Shown here: positions 35,816-45,175 of the stretch, piece by piece
Numbering within the stretch: position 1 is the first letter of the stretch
Layout: each line of letters opens with the position of its first letter
NCBI RefSeq assembly: GCF_000190535.1
Contig: NC_015160.1
Span: 1,550,001-1,614,000, forward strand
Source: Odoribacter splanchnicus DSM 20712
GTDB lineage: Bacteria; Bacteroidota; Bacteroidia; Bacteroidales; Marinifilaceae
Reading direction: 5' to 3'
Length of the DNA: 64,000 nucleotides
The notes under the pieces: generated by a model
What the model was told of the DNA's origin: nothing
The model's database searches: none
The model's input: only the letters and a program-made list of their open reading frames with translations
Program-made: the position numbers and the translations under genes

Positions 35816-36591
35816 TCCATCCCGGTTAATTTCATATACCCCTCCGGATCATCGGCAAAAACAGCCGGATCGGGAATCTTTTTTACCGTCGACAACAAAA
35901 CATCCAACTGCCGGCTTTCTTCCAGCTCATCTTCCTCTGCCGTATCCGAAATACCGGCGCGGTAGTTTTTACGTTTTACCTCTACCCCCGAATCATCGAA
36001 AAATACCCAGGTTCCCTCTTTCCGGTCATTCCGGTACCGGCCTTCCGAACGTAATATCCCCTGATAACTATAAGTCTTCACTTCCCCATCCAATTTTCCG
36101 GCTTTCAAACCGGCGATCATCCGCAACTGTCCGTTATCATAATACAATTTCCACTCCCCTTCCGGTTTACCGTTCACCCAACCTTTTTCCTCAGCGGGAT
36201 TACCCGTACTGAAAAAACGGACCGTCTTCCCATTCAATACCTGATCACGATATTCCTCCTTCATCAAAAGACAATCGTTCTTAAAATATTCCCAGATCCC
36301 CTGCTTCTTCCGGCCGACATATTTTCCCCGCATGCTACAATCGCTTTTCCGGCTGTACAACACAGCCTCGACCGTATCCCCGCGATACACCATCCGCGCC
36401 TGCAACTTACCGTCAGGATAATACCGTTTCATTTCTCCGGCAGGCTTTCCTGCTCTGAAATACCCTTCATAACGTAATGTCCCGTCAGGATAAGTCCCTT
36501 TACGCCACTCAGCCTCCTGTCCCCGGCCCTCCGGCATCCCCAGGAGCAAACATCCCCAAAACAAGACAGCAAGCACAACGTTCGTCTCCAT
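35812..36591 (-). CDS. MORN-repeat (YwqK-like) exported protein
   Basis: A 259-residue protein with an N-terminal hydrophobic stretch likely to be a signal peptide (residues ~5-20). Residues ~30-220 consist of about eight MORN/YwqK-type repeats of ~23 residues with the pattern G-x-x-[KR]-x-x-G-x-W-x-x-[YF]-[YF]-x-x-G-x-L (for example EGEWKLYYDNGQLRM and KEGTWVFFDDSG). MORN repeats form beta-hairpin ladders. No catalytic residues are visible and the role is unknown. It overlaps xseA by 4 bp and forms the start of that operon. Confidence 0.82.
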   Translation of the reverse strand: METNVVLAVLFWGCLLLGMPEGRGQEAEWRKGTYPDGTLRYEGYFRAGKPAGEMKRYYPDGKLQARMVYRGDTVEAVLYSRKSDCSMRGKYVGRKKQGIWEYFKNDCLLMKEEYRDQVLNGKTVRFFSTGNPAEEKGWVNGKPEGEWKLYYDNGQLRMIAGLKAGKLDGEVKTYSYQGILRSEGRYRNDRKEGTWVFFDDSGVEVKRKNYRAGISDTAEEDELEESRQLDVLLSTVKKIPDPAVFADDPEGYMKLTGME

Positions 36592-36666
36592 ATTCTAAAA
36601 TATAATCAGTTCTTAAAGTTGCTCTTTTGTCATTTAAAGTTTATGTACTTTATAAACTATTCAATC

Positions 36667-37269
36667 CTACAATTTTACGGTACGGTTCAATTCATCGATA
36701 TAATCCAGCACCTCTTCCCGTCCCAATCGCTTTTCAGAAGAAGTCATAAAAGCCATAGGTGTCGTCTCCCAGGTTTCCAGCATCACCTTATGATAGTCGT
36801 CGATACATTTCAAGCGTTGTGTGGCAGAGAGTTTATCCGCTTTCGTGAAAATCATCACAAAGGGAACCCCATTCTCACCCAGCCATTCCATAAATTCCAA
36901 ATCGATTTTCTGCGGTTCCAGTCTACTGTCTATCAAGACAAAAAGGCAGACCAAATTCTCCCGTTTGAGAATATAATCCCGAATCATTTTTTCAAATTGC
37001 CGGCGGGCGGTTTCGGAAGTACGGGCATATCCATATCCGGGCAAATCCACCATATACCACATATCGTTGATCAGAAAGTGATTGATCAATTGGGTCTTCC
37101 CGGGCCGTGCAGCCGTCTTAGCCAATTTTTTATTGTTCGTCAGCATATTGATCAACGATGATTTTCCGACATTCGACCGCCCGATAAAAGCATATTCATG
37201 CCGGTCCGGCTTCGGACATTTCTCCACTGTTGCATTACTGACGACAAATTCTGCTTTTACTATATCCAT
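36667..37269 (-). CDS. engB: ribosome biogenesis GTPase EngB (YihA/YsxC)
   Basis: A 200-residue GTPase. The P-loop is GRSNVGKSS, the switch I Thr is in [11 protein letters not shown]3 is DLPGYGYA and G4 is FTKADKL. I choose the start at 37269 ([12 protein letters not shown]). It matches the usual EngB start and leaves a ~20-base leader after the -7 box at 37296, whereas the ATG at 37281 would leave only about 9. EngB is an essential factor in late 50S subunit assembly. Confidence 0.95.
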   Translation of the reverse strand: MDIVKAEFVVSNATVEKCPKPDRHEYAFIGRSNVGKSSLINMLTNNKKLAKTAARPGKTQLINHFLINDMWYMVDLPGYGYARTSETARRQFEKMIRDYILKRENLVCLFVLIDSRLEPQKIDLEFMEWLGENGVPFVMIFTKADKLSATQRLKCIDDYHKVMLETWETTPMAFMTSSEKRLGREEVLDYIDELNRTVKL

Positions 37270-37295
37270 ATTCCATTCCATTTGGGATTATTTTA

Positions 37296-37303
37296 CAAAG
37301 ATA
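37296..37303 (-). promoter_or_regulatory. -7 box for engB
   Basis: TATCTTTG on the minus strand fits TAnnTTTG. Its position supports the downstream start codon of engB. Confidence 0.6.
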
Positions 37304-37356
37304 AAATATAAAACGGAGAATGAGAAAAACAGGAAACAAAACAAGAAAAATCAGAA

Positions 37357-38646
37357 TCACCTAATTAGTTCTTCAGGGATTTCTTTGTCTCCTCTGCGGG
37401 ATTTCACCCCCAATTCTTTTAGTTTCAGGGTTTGGGAGATCAGGTTTCCGTTACCTTCTTTTAAGCGGTTTAATGCTTGCCTGTAACTTTCTTCTGTACG
37501 CCGGATGTTGTCGCCGATAGCGGTCAGGCTTTCCAGAAAAGCCACACATTTATCGTAGAGCTTAGCTCCCCGTTCAGCGATTTCCTGAGCATGGCGGTTT
37601 TGGTATTCCCGGCTCCATAAATCGGCAGTGAGTTTCAAAGATACGATCAGATTGGAAGGACTCAACAACAATACCCTTTTCCGATAAGCTTCATGCCAAA
37701 GGGTAGGTTCCGATTGCATAGCCAACACATAAGAAGATTCGTTGGGAATAAACAACATCACAAAATCCAGGGCACCGTCACACCAATCGCAATAATTCCT
37801 GGCAGACAATTCGTCTATGTGTTTCCTTACCGACAACAAATGGGCCTTCAAGGCAACTTCCCGTTCCGTTTCGGTCTCTGCATTACAATAATCGACGTAG
37901 GCGGTCAACGAAACTTTAGAATCGATAATCACCTTCCGGTTATCAGGATACACCACAATCACATCCGGCCGCATCGTGTTCCCGTTCTCCGTCCGGATCA
38001 CCCTATCGCTTTCATCTTTCAACGTTTCCTGAATGAAATACTCCCTTCCTTTCGTCAATCCCGAATTTTCAAGAATTCGTTCGAGAATCATTTCCCCCCA
38101 ATCACCCTGAGTTTTCGTATTTCCTTTCAAAGCATTGGTTAAATTGACGGCATCCTCCCGGATCCGATTATTCAGCTGCACCAATTCTGCGATCTTTCGT
38201 TCCAGTACGGTCCGCTCGACCGTTTCTTTCGAATAGCTTTCTTCCACTTTTTTACGGAACTCCTGAATATCTTTATTCAAAGGGCTCAGTATACGCTCTA
38301 TATTTTCCCGGTTCGCTTCCGTAAAACGCCGGGATTTATCCTCCAGGATATCGTTTGCCAGATTTTGAAACTGTTCTTTCTGTAAAGCCGCTATTTGCAA
38401 AATCTCCTCTTTTTGCCCCCTCCATTTTTCTTCCGTCTGCCGCAAATTCTCCTTCAACCGTTCATTATCGCGGATCAAGGCCATTTTTTCTTCCTGCCAT
38501 CGTTGTTCCTTCTCTTCCCATGCTTTCGCTTTTTCCTGCAATATCCGAAGATTGACCTCCATTCCTTTTCTCCCGATACGGGTCGAAAGATAAGTCAGTA
38601 AACCACCTATTCCGGCTCCTGTCAAAAAATATAGTAATACTTCCAT
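37357..38646 (-). CDS. rmuC: DNA recombination protein RmuC
   Basis: A 429-residue protein. It starts with a short hydrophobic segment (residues 1-20), then a long coiled coil to about residue 170. The RmuC nuclease-like core follows (TQGDWGEMILERILENSGL; NTMRPDVIVVYPDNRKVIIDSKVSL; ALDFVMLFIPNESSYVLAM). The core belongs to the restriction-endonuclease-like superfamily. RmuC limits DNA inversions at short inverted repeats, which is of interest given the inverted repeats in this genome. Probably membrane-tethered. Confidence 0.93.
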   Translation of the reverse strand: MEVLLYFLTGAGIGGLLTYLSTRIGRKGMEVNLRILQEKAKAWEEKEQRWQEEKMALIRDNERLKENLRQTEEKWRGQKEEILQIAALQKEQFQNLANDILEDKSRRFTEANRENIERILSPLNKDIQEFRKKVEESYSKETVERTVLERKIAELVQLNNRIREDAVNLTNALKGNTKTQGDWGEMILERILENSGLTKGREYFIQETLKDESDRVIRTENGNTMRPDVIVVYPDNRKVIIDSKVSLTAYVDYCNAETETEREVALKAHLLSVRKHIDELSARNYCDWCDGALDFVMLFIPNESSYVLAMQSEPTLWHEAYRKRVLLLSPSNLIVSLKLTADLWSREYQNRHAQEIAERGAKLYDKCVAFLESLTAIGDNIRRTEESYRQALNRLKEGNGNLISQTLKLKELGVKSRRGDKEIPEELIR

Positions 38647-38743
38647 TGAAAAACAGCTTCATTATAAAAATAAAACAGACTCAACCGTTATCACCGTTTC
38701 ATCTGTTTTATCTTTTGTTCTATTTCATCCGTCGTTTATCGTC

Positions 38744-40528
38744 TTATCTTTTCTTGCGGGAACGACCTCCGCTTTCGATACCTTTTTTCTTTTCTCCGAA
38801 GCGTCCACGGCTACTTCCGTCACTCCGGCGGTTTGCCGAACGCCATTTATTGTTGGCAGTAGAACTCCGGCGTTCTCCGCCCCGGTCCGAACGGTTATAA
38901 CGATCCTTTACCTCGGAAAGCGTAAAGGGCAGACCGTTGAAACTGACATTCCGGAAACAAGACATAAACCCGTTGATTCCACGCACATCGACTTCAAATT
39001 TCGTATTATTACCGAAAATGCGGATACTCCCGATTTCCAATCCTTTCCGCGGGGCATTCTCATTGATAATAGTCATCAGATCACGTGGAGTGAACCCGTC
39101 CTCTTTACCGACATTCACAGAGAAAGTCGTAAAAGTCACACTCTCTTCATTTTTCCGTTCTCCACGCCGTTTTTCTCTCCGTCCTCCATCGTGCCGCTCT
39201 TCATCCGAAAGATTCAAATCGGCAACCGAAGCATATTTTTTCAGTAATTTTCCGAATTCATAGGACATCATCTTCTGGATCAACTCTTCTTTAGACAACT
39301 CCTCGAATTTCTCGAACAACTCGTGCCGGTATTTATCCAGAGTCTCTTTCGGTTCTGTCATCAGGATCTTGTCGGCATAATACGACAGCTGAGCCCGACA
39401 CACTTCTTCACCTCCGGGCACTTCCTTATACTGGAATTTTTTCTTCAGGATATTCTCGATCCGGCGCAATTTTCCTTTTTCTTTCGAATTGATAATAGCC
39501 ACCGAAATCCCCTCACGTCCGGCCCGGCCGGTGCGACCGCTACGATGGGTGTAACTTTCCACATCTTCGGGCAAATTATAATTGATTACATGAGTCAGAT
39601 TGTCCACATCCAATCCCCGGGCAGCCACATCGGTAGCCACCAGCACTTTCAGCCGTTTAGCCCGGAAACGGTCCATCACATCATCCCGTTGTGCCTGACT
39701 CAAGTCACCGTGCAGGGCATCACAATCGATCCCGTCTTTCTGTAACTTCCGGGCAATTTCCCGGGCATCCATTTTCGTCCGGGTGAAAATAATCGCATAC
39801 ATATCCGGAGCGCAGTCGATCACCCGATGAAGAGTCTCATAACAATCCCTGGCCAGCACCTGATAATATTCGTGCGTCACTGTATCTGCACCCTGATTTT
39901 TCTTTCCGGTAGAAATTTCCTGAGGATTACGGAGATAATTCTTAGCGATACGTTCCACCTCACGAGGCATAGTCGCTGAAAACAGATAGGTATTTCTTTC
40001 TGCAGGAGTTTCATCCAAAATAAAATTCAGATCCTCCTTAAAACCCATATTCAACATCTCGTCGGCTTCATCGAGTACGACTGCCCGAACCTGTTCGATT
40101 TTCACCGCTTCCCGCTTGATTAAATCACAGAGACGGCCCGGAGTAGCCACCAATACGTGTACACCCCTATCCAATTCCCTGATTTGCTTGCGGATATCCG
40201 CCCCCCCATATACACATGCCACCCGGATATCACTCCGGTATTTCGCATAATTCTGCAAGTCCTTACCGATCTGCATACACAACTCGCGGGTAGGACTCAG
40301 AATCAGCACCTGAATTGCATTCAATGAAGTGTCCAGCTTTTGCAATAAGGGCAAACCGAAAGCCGCTGTTTTACCGGTCCCGGTCTGAGCCAAGGCCACC
40401 AAATCATTTTCTTCCCCTAAAATCACGGGAATTACTTTTTCCTGTACAGGACTAGGAACCTCGAACCCTAAATCTTCAATTCCTTTTAGAATTTCTCCTT
40501 CTAAACCTAATTCTTTAAATTTTTCCAT
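38744..40528 (-). CDS. DEAD-box RNA helicase (DeaD/CsdA type)
   Basis: A 594-residue helicase from the ATG at 40528 (MEKFKELGLEGEIL). The upstream extension to 40582 is Gln-rich and unlike the family, so I exclude it. Motifs: the Q-motif GFEVPSPVQE, Walker A AQTGTGKT, PTRELC, TPGRL, DEAD, SAT, and HRSGRTGR motif VI. After the core come a dimerisation-like region and a DbpA-type RNA-binding domain (FTPRDLMTIINENAP...GSIRIFGNNTKFEVDV). A basic Arg/Gly/Ser-rich tail follows. It remodels RNA structure, for example during ribosome assembly or cold stress. Confidence 0.93.
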   Translation of the reverse strand: MEKFKELGLEGEILKGIEDLGFEVPSPVQEKVIPVILGEENDLVALAQTGTGKTAAFGLPLLQKLDTSLNAIQVLILSPTRELCMQIGKDLQNYAKYRSDIRVACVYGGADIRKQIRELDRGVHVLVATPGRLCDLIKREAVKIEQVRAVVLDEADEMLNMGFKEDLNFILDETPAERNTYLFSATMPREVERIAKNYLRNPQEISTGKKNQGADTVTHEYYQVLARDCYETLHRVIDCAPDMYAIIFTRTKMDAREIARKLQKDGIDCDALHGDLSQAQRDDVMDRFRAKRLKVLVATDVAARGLDVDNLTHVINYNLPEDVESYTHRSGRTGRAGREGISVAIINSKEKGKLRRIENILKKKFQYKEVPGGEEVCRAQLSYYADKILMTEPKETLDKYRHELFEKFEELSKEELIQKMMSYEFGKLLKKYASVADLNLSDEERHDGGRREKRRGERKNEESVTFTTFSVNVGKEDGFTPRDLMTIINENAPRKGLEIGSIRIFGNNTKFEVDVRGINGFMSCFRNVSFNGLPFTLSEVKDRYNRSDRGGERRSSTANNKWRSANRRSDGSSRGRFGEKKKGIESGGRSRKKR

Positions 40529-40628
40529 TCTTTTTTTTAATGCAGCATCTTGCTGCGTTACTTGGCAACTCCATTGTTGCACTTTCTCCTCTTCCCCATT
40601 TCTCTCTTCCTCCCCCTATCTTTCCCCC

Positions 40629-40716
40629 CTTTTACTTTTTACCTTTTACCTTTTACTTTTTGTGCCTCTCCCGTCTTTAGCTTTTAGCCTTTAGCTTTCT
40701 AGCCTTTAGCTTTTAG
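40629..40716 (-). repeat. heptamer spacer repeats between ftsZ and the helicase gene, locus 2
   Basis: On the minus strand there are repeated AGGCTAAA/AGCTAAA units, then AGTAAAA/GGTAAAA units (AAAAAGTAAAAGGTAAAAGG). They directly follow the ftsZ stop codon at 40719. They are low-complexity but share a clear 7-8 bp unit with loci at 22104, 45120 and 50635. Confidence 0.7.
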
Positions 40717-40718
40717 CC

Positions 40719-41855
40719 TCAACTCACCCTCAAGTCCCTCCGTTCGAATGCAGGTACCGTCTCTAATTCCCTCACCTGTTCTTCGGTCAATCCGGGTTTC
40801 ACCCGTACTTCTTCCTCTTTCAGGCATTCCGGTTGTTTAGCATATCCGGCACAAGTATTCTCTTCTCCGAACAACTCGATATCTCCGGTAGGGAAACCGG
40901 TAGCAATGATCGTCACAGAGACGGCATCCCCCAAATCGGGATCGGTACCCACACCCCAGATCACAGCGGCATTATTTCCCACTTTACGAATAATATGGGA
41001 AGTAATCTGAGACATTTCGTCCATGGTAATCTCATCTGTTCCGGAAGTAATATTCAGTAAAATATCTTTCGCTCCTAAAATATCGTTATTATTCAGCAGC
41101 GGACTTTCCAAAGCCTCTGTGATTGCCCGGATCGCCCGGTCCTCACCGCTAGCCTGGGCAGCTCCCATAATAGCCACCCCACTATCCGTCATCACCGTCC
41201 TGACATCGGCAAAATCGACATTGATATATCCCGGAAGGGTAATAATCTCAGCAATACCTTTAGCAGCGATATTCAGTACATCGTTGGCTTTTGCAAAAGC
41301 TTGCGATATAGTTTGCGATCCATAGATCGATTTGATTTTTTCATTATCGATAACGATCAGACAATCCACATGATCTTTTAAGCGACGCAATCCGTCACGG
41401 GCCTGATCCAAACGTTTCGGACCTTCGAAACGCGCCGGCACCGAAACGATCCCAACCGTCAGAATCCCCATGTCCTTAGACAACTTGGCAATCACCGGGG
41501 CAGCCCCCGTACCGGTACCTCCTCCCATAGCAGCCGTGATAAAGGCCATCCGGGTATCCTTCTTCAGAATAGCTTCTATATCGGCCAGACTCTCCTGAGC
41601 CGACTTCTCTCCCATGGCAGGATTATTACCTGCTCCATGTCCTGCGGTCAACTCTTTCCCCAACTGAATTTTACAAGGAATCGGACTGTTGCGGAGCGCC
41701 TGATAATCTGTATTACAAATGACAAAATCGACATCACAGATCCCTTTCTCGTACATATATTCCACAGCATTTCCACCTCCGCCACCGACACCGATCACCT
41801 TGATAATGGTAGGCGTTTTCTCGTTCAGATTAAAATTTATAAATCCGTCGACCAT
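40719..41855 (-). CDS. ftsZ: cell division protein FtsZ, second copy
   Basis: A 378-residue FtsZ. It has the N-terminal loop GVGGGGGNAVEYM, the GAGNNP motif, the tubulin signature GGGTGTGAAPV and the T7 catalytic loop NVDFADVRTVM. The linker is very short. The last residues, ETVPAFERRDLRVS, look like the conserved C-terminal peptide (PAFxR) that docks on FtsA and other partners. It is the last gene of the dcw cluster, 20 bp after another ftsZ. The two copies are clearly diverged, so this is an old duplication and not an assembly repeat. It may polymerise alone or with the other copy. Confidence 0.93.
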   Translation of the reverse strand: MVDGFINFNLNEKTPTIIKVIGVGGGGGNAVEYMYEKGICDVDFVICNTDYQALRNSPIPCKIQLGKELTAGHGAGNNPAMGEKSAQESLADIEAILKKDTRMAFITAAMGGGTGTGAAPVIAKLSKDMGILTVGIVSVPARFEGPKRLDQARDGLRRLKDHVDCLIVIDNEKIKSIYGSQTISQAFAKANDVLNIAAKGIAEIITLPGYINVDFADVRTVMTDSGVAIMGAAQASGEDRAIRAITEALESPLLNNNDILGAKDILLNITSGTDEITMDEMSQITSHIIRKVGNNAAVIWGVGTDPDLGDAVSVTIIATGFPTGDIELFGEENTCAGYAKQPECLKEEEVRVKPGLTEEQVRELETVPAFERRDLRVS

Positions 41856-41875
41856 GGTATTATTCGTTTATTTGT

Positions 41876-43171
41876 TTATTCTTCATCACTAAAAAGCGTA
41901 CCGATCTTTCGTTTGAGCCATCCGTTCGTATCGGGCACTTCATTGACTCCCCGCTGGCTCCGCTCAAAACGGTCTACCCGTCGGTTAGATTCCCGTTTCT
42001 GTTTTCTCGCCCGTTCTTCTTCCTGTTTCTGACGGCGCAAACGGGCTTCTTCCTCCAGTTCGGCCGGATTCATAACCTTCATCTCCAGATCGTCGGGCAA
42101 GGGCTCCACCTTAAAATAGGGCTTTTTAGCCGATGTCGTAGTTGCCGTTTCTATTTTCTGCTCTGTTGCAGCAGTAGCTCTTCCCCGGTTATTGTTAAAT
42201 CCGGTAGCGATCACCGCTACCCGCAGTTTATCCCCCAAGGTCTCGTCTTTACCGGTCCCCCAAATCACATTCACATTTCTTCCTACTTTCTCCCGCAACG
42301 AATCGGTGATCAGACTGATTTCATCCATCGTGACTTCCTTTTCGCCGTAAAGCATATTCAACAGAATATTAGAAGCTCCCCGAATATCGTTACTGTTCAA
42401 CAAAGGCGATATCAAAGCATTCGTCAAGGCTTCCATCGCCCGGCCTTCTCCTTCCGCTTCAGCCGCTCCCATCAAAGCCACCCCGCTATCCCGCATCACG
42501 CTCTCGACATCGGCAAAATCGACATTGACATATCCTTTTACGGTAATGATTTCGGCAATACTCTTCGCCGCAATCGTCAGGACGTTATCGGCCATAGCAA
42601 AAGCATCGGACAACTTCAGGTCTCCGTATATCTCCCGCAACCGTTCATTGGCAATAATCAGCAAAGCATCTACATACTCTTCCAGTTCATCGATACCGGT
42701 CATCGCCTGTTCGATCTTGCGTTTGCCTTCGAAGCTGAAAGGCACGGTCACGATACCGATGGTCAGAATACCCAATTCCTTCGCCTGCCGGGCAATTTCA
42801 GGAGCGGCTCCGGTACCCGTCCCTCCCCCCATTCCGGCAGTAATAAACACCATCCGGGTATTATGTTCGAGAATCGTTTTGATAAAATCCATACTCTCGA
42901 TAGCGGACAGACGTCCTCTTTCGGGCTGGCAACCAGCCCCGCGTCCTTCTGTCAGCTCCTTCCCCAACTGGATCCGGTTTTTTACCCGGCTCTGGCGCAA
43001 AGCTTGTATATCCGTATTACAAACGACAAATTCAACCCCATGAATTCCCTGCCGGAACATATGGTTTACGGCATTACTTCCACCTCCGCCGACACCGATC
43101 ACCTTAATGATCGATTCTTCTTGAGTTGCATCAGGTAATTTCAATGAAATCAGGTCGTCTTCAATTTCCAT
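41876..43171 (-). CDS. ftsZ: cell division protein FtsZ, first copy, long linker
   Basis: A 431-residue FtsZ. It has GVGGGGSNAVNHM, the tubulin signature GGGTGTGAAPE and the T7 loop NVDFADVESVM, so the GTPase site looks complete. The segment normally GAGxNP reads GAGCQPERG. After residue ~320 there is a linker of ~90 residues rich in Arg/Glu/Lys. The end is NGWLKRKIGTLFSDEE, which does not look like the PAFxR peptide of the second copy. It sits directly after ftsA, in the usual ftsZ place. The different tails suggest that the paralogues bind different partners. Confidence 0.94.
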   Translation of the reverse strand: MEIEDDLISLKLPDATQEESIIKVIGVGGGGSNAVNHMFRQGIHGVEFVVCNTDIQALRQSRVKNRIQLGKELTEGRGAGCQPERGRLSAIESMDFIKTILEHNTRMVFITAGMGGGTGTGAAPEIARQAKELGILTIGIVTVPFSFEGKRKIEQAMTGIDELEEYVDALLIIANERLREIYGDLKLSDAFAMADNVLTIAAKSIAEIITVKGYVNVDFADVESVMRDSGVALMGAAEAEGEGRAMEALTNALISPLLNSNDIRGASNILLNMLYGEKEVTMDEISLITDSLREKVGRNVNVIWGTGKDETLGDKLRVAVIATGFNNNRGRATAATEQKIETATTTSAKKPYFKVEPLPDDLEMKVMNPAELEEEARLRRQKQEEERARKQKRESNRRVDRFERSQRGVNEVPDTNGWLKRKIGTLFSDEE

Positions 43172-43204
43172 AACTTGAAAAATAAAAGTTAAACATTCCG
43201 GAGC

Positions 43205-44374
43205 CTAAATACCGAAGATCTTACCGATTCTTCTGACAATCTTTTCTCCGATACCATTAGGGGTCTCCTTCGGTTCTTGCCGGGCACAAAGCAACAGTCC
43301 CAGAGCCACCAGATACTCAGGTGTCCGCAACACTTCTTCCCGGGGGGCCTGAATCCGACGTGCCGCAGCACTTTCTACAGGATGTCCGGACATCCGCCGC
43401 AACAATTCATCTACATCCTGCAACCGACTGCCTCCTCCTGTCAACAATACCGGATCTTCGACATCATCGAATCCCCATTGCTGCAACTGGAAAATCACAC
43501 CCTCCAGCAATTCTTCGCACCGACTTTGTATAACCGTAGCCAAATCCCGGCTTTCCAACGTTAAGCGGGTATCCGGTATCGGCAATTTTTTATTTTTACA
43601 GATCGACCTTAAGGCCTGTCCGTATTCGTGTTTCAACTTACGGGCTTGTCCGAAACTCAAGGCAAAAGCAGCCATCGTATCGGTATCTATCGTCCGTACC
43701 CCGATCGGCAAATGCGCTTCATATTCCAACATTCCATCACGGAAAAGGACGACGTTCACTCCCATCGCTCCCAGATCCACCAAAGCAAAGTCACGTTCAG
43801 CCCGTTCTACATCCAGTGCTTCAGCATAAGCACGAACCGCCGGATAAAACTCTATCTCCTGAATCCCGCTTCCCTCGAACAGTCCCTGAATATCGGCCAA
43901 ATAATCATAATCGGCCAGATATACCTGATAGGTCACCTCCAGATTCCGTCCGCTTCTACCCAGCGGATCGGCGATCATTTCCCCGCGGTCGATCGCATAA
44001 CCTACCGGCAGGATATCCACCACTTCATCCTGTCCTCCGCCATAAGCGTCTATGCAACGTTGTTCTGCCCGGAATAAATCACTTTGTTCAACGACTTTCT
44101 TTTGTATAGGTACGACTATTCTTCGTTCGACGATCCGCAAAACAGCTCCCGACAAGGCCACATTCATCACCTCGATTTCCCGGTCTTTCATCAGCTCCGA
44201 CATCAGGCTACGAATACACATTCTCACCTTCTCCTTATCCTTGATTACGCCATGTTCGATGCCTTGTGAGGCCATAATCTTTATTCCTTTCAAATGGCAA
44301 ACGCTCCCTTCTCCCGAAGCCAGCGCCATAACCATTTTTTCAGATCCCATATCCAAAGATGCAGTCCAACCCAT
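43205..44374 (-). CDS. ftsA: cell division protein FtsA
   Basis: A 389-residue actin-like ATPase. The phosphate loops are DMGSEKMVMALASGEGS near the start and FALVDLGAMGVNVVLF near residue 190, with the adenosine motif LLTGGGSRLQDVDELLRR near 310. The SHS2 1C domain (residues ~85-165) is present. The C-terminus is short, ending EKIVRRIGKIFGI, which looks amphipathic like the FtsA membrane-targeting helix. FtsA tethers FtsZ filaments to the membrane. It is somewhat shorter than the usual ~420 residues. It lies between ftsQ and ftsZ with small gaps. Confidence 0.93.
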   Translation of the reverse strand: MGWTASLDMGSEKMVMALASGEGSVCHLKGIKIMASQGIEHGVIKDKEKVRMCIRSLMSELMKDREIEVMNVALSGAVLRIVERRIVVPIQKKVVEQSDLFRAEQRCIDAYGGGQDEVVDILPVGYAIDRGEMIADPLGRSGRNLEVTYQVYLADYDYLADIQGLFEGSGIQEIEFYPAVRAYAEALDVERAERDFALVDLGAMGVNVVLFRDGMLEYEAHLPIGVRTIDTDTMAAFALSFGQARKLKHEYGQALRSICKNKKLPIPDTRLTLESRDLATVIQSRCEELLEGVIFQLQQWGFDDVEDPVLLTGGGSRLQDVDELLRRMSGHPVESAAARRIQAPREEVLRTPEYLVALGLLLCARQEPKETPNGIGEKIVRRIGKIFGI

Positions 44375-44385
44375 AATCTGCTATA

Positions 44386-45111
44386 TTATCTTTTAACACA
44401 TACTATCTGATTCTTAAACTTCAGATTTATTTCTTTATATACGTTCCATCCCTTTAAAACTATACCTTCCCGAAGGAAAAGACGTAAATTTTCCAATTTC
44501 TCGTTCATATCGTCCAAAGTCCCTAATACAATCCTGAAATTCCCGACTTTCGGGATCAGTACAACTTCATTTCCTTTTTCGACAACGATCTGTTCCACCA
44601 AAGCATCCCAGAACTCATCATTCCGTAAAGTCATTATAAAAGGGTATAAACCATTACAAGCAAACTTTCTGGATATATTTCCGGTAGCCACGACTACGCG
44701 CGACGTATATTTCCGGGACAACGGCATGATTTTACCATCTTCATCCACATAATAACCTTCACCTGACATAATTCTCAGTACAGGCTTTCGTTGTGTGATT
44801 TCTACATGAAAATAACCGTCCAAAGTGTAGTAAACCTGAGCCGACTTAATCACCGAATTTCTGACCAGAATATGCTCCAAACTGTCTTTATCGACACTGA
44901 CTATATTGCATCCCTCGATATCACCATATCCGCGTTTAATAATCCCCAACACTTCCGTCTCGTCGATAAACGCATTTTCTTCGGTACCGTCAACGACAAC
45001 CTGCAAACCCTCACATTTTACCTCCCTCAATTTTGCCGATGCAAAGGTAAACACAATTATCAGGTATACAAACAAACTGACAGATAATATGTAAGGCAAT
45101 GTTTTTTTCAT
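44386..45111 (-). CDS. ftsQ: cell division protein FtsQ
   Basis: A 241-residue single-pass protein with one N-terminal helix (residues ~7-24). A POTRA-like domain follows (VDGTEENAFIDETEVLGIIKRG near 40-60), then a beta domain ending near residue 235. The sequence is weakly conserved, and position and layout decide the call. It would link FtsZ-ring proteins to the FtsL/FtsI synthase complex in the periplasm. Confidence 0.85.
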   Translation of the reverse strand: MKKTLPYILSVSLFVYLIIVFTFASAKLREVKCEGLQVVVDGTEENAFIDETEVLGIIKRGYGDIEGCNIVSVDKDSLEHILVRNSVIKSAQVYYTLDGYFHVEITQRKPVLRIMSGEGYYVDEDGKIMPLSRKYTSRVVVATGNISRKFACNGLYPFIMTLRNDEFWDALVEQIVVEKGNEVVLIPKVGNFRIVLGTLDDMNEKLENLRLFLREGIVLKGWNVYKEINLKFKNQIVCVKR

Positions 45112-45119
45112 TCTTCCCG

Positions 45120-45175
45120 CCTTTATAGCTTATAGCATATAGCCTTTAACTTTTTACTTTCTACCTTTTTACCTT
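45120..45175 (-). repeat. heptamer spacer repeats between murC and ftsQ, locus 3
   Basis: On the minus strand it reads AAGGTAAAAAGGTAGAAAG followed by TAAAAAGTTAAAGGCTATATGC. The murC stop codon (TAG at 45161-45163) and its last codons (EKVKR) lie inside the repeat. Confidence 0.55.

Noticed and set aside
40529..40582. 18-codon N-terminal extension of the DEAD-box helicase
   Set aside because: The family starts close to MEKFKELGL; the extension (MQQWSCQVTQQD) has no similarity and lies in repeat-rich spacer.
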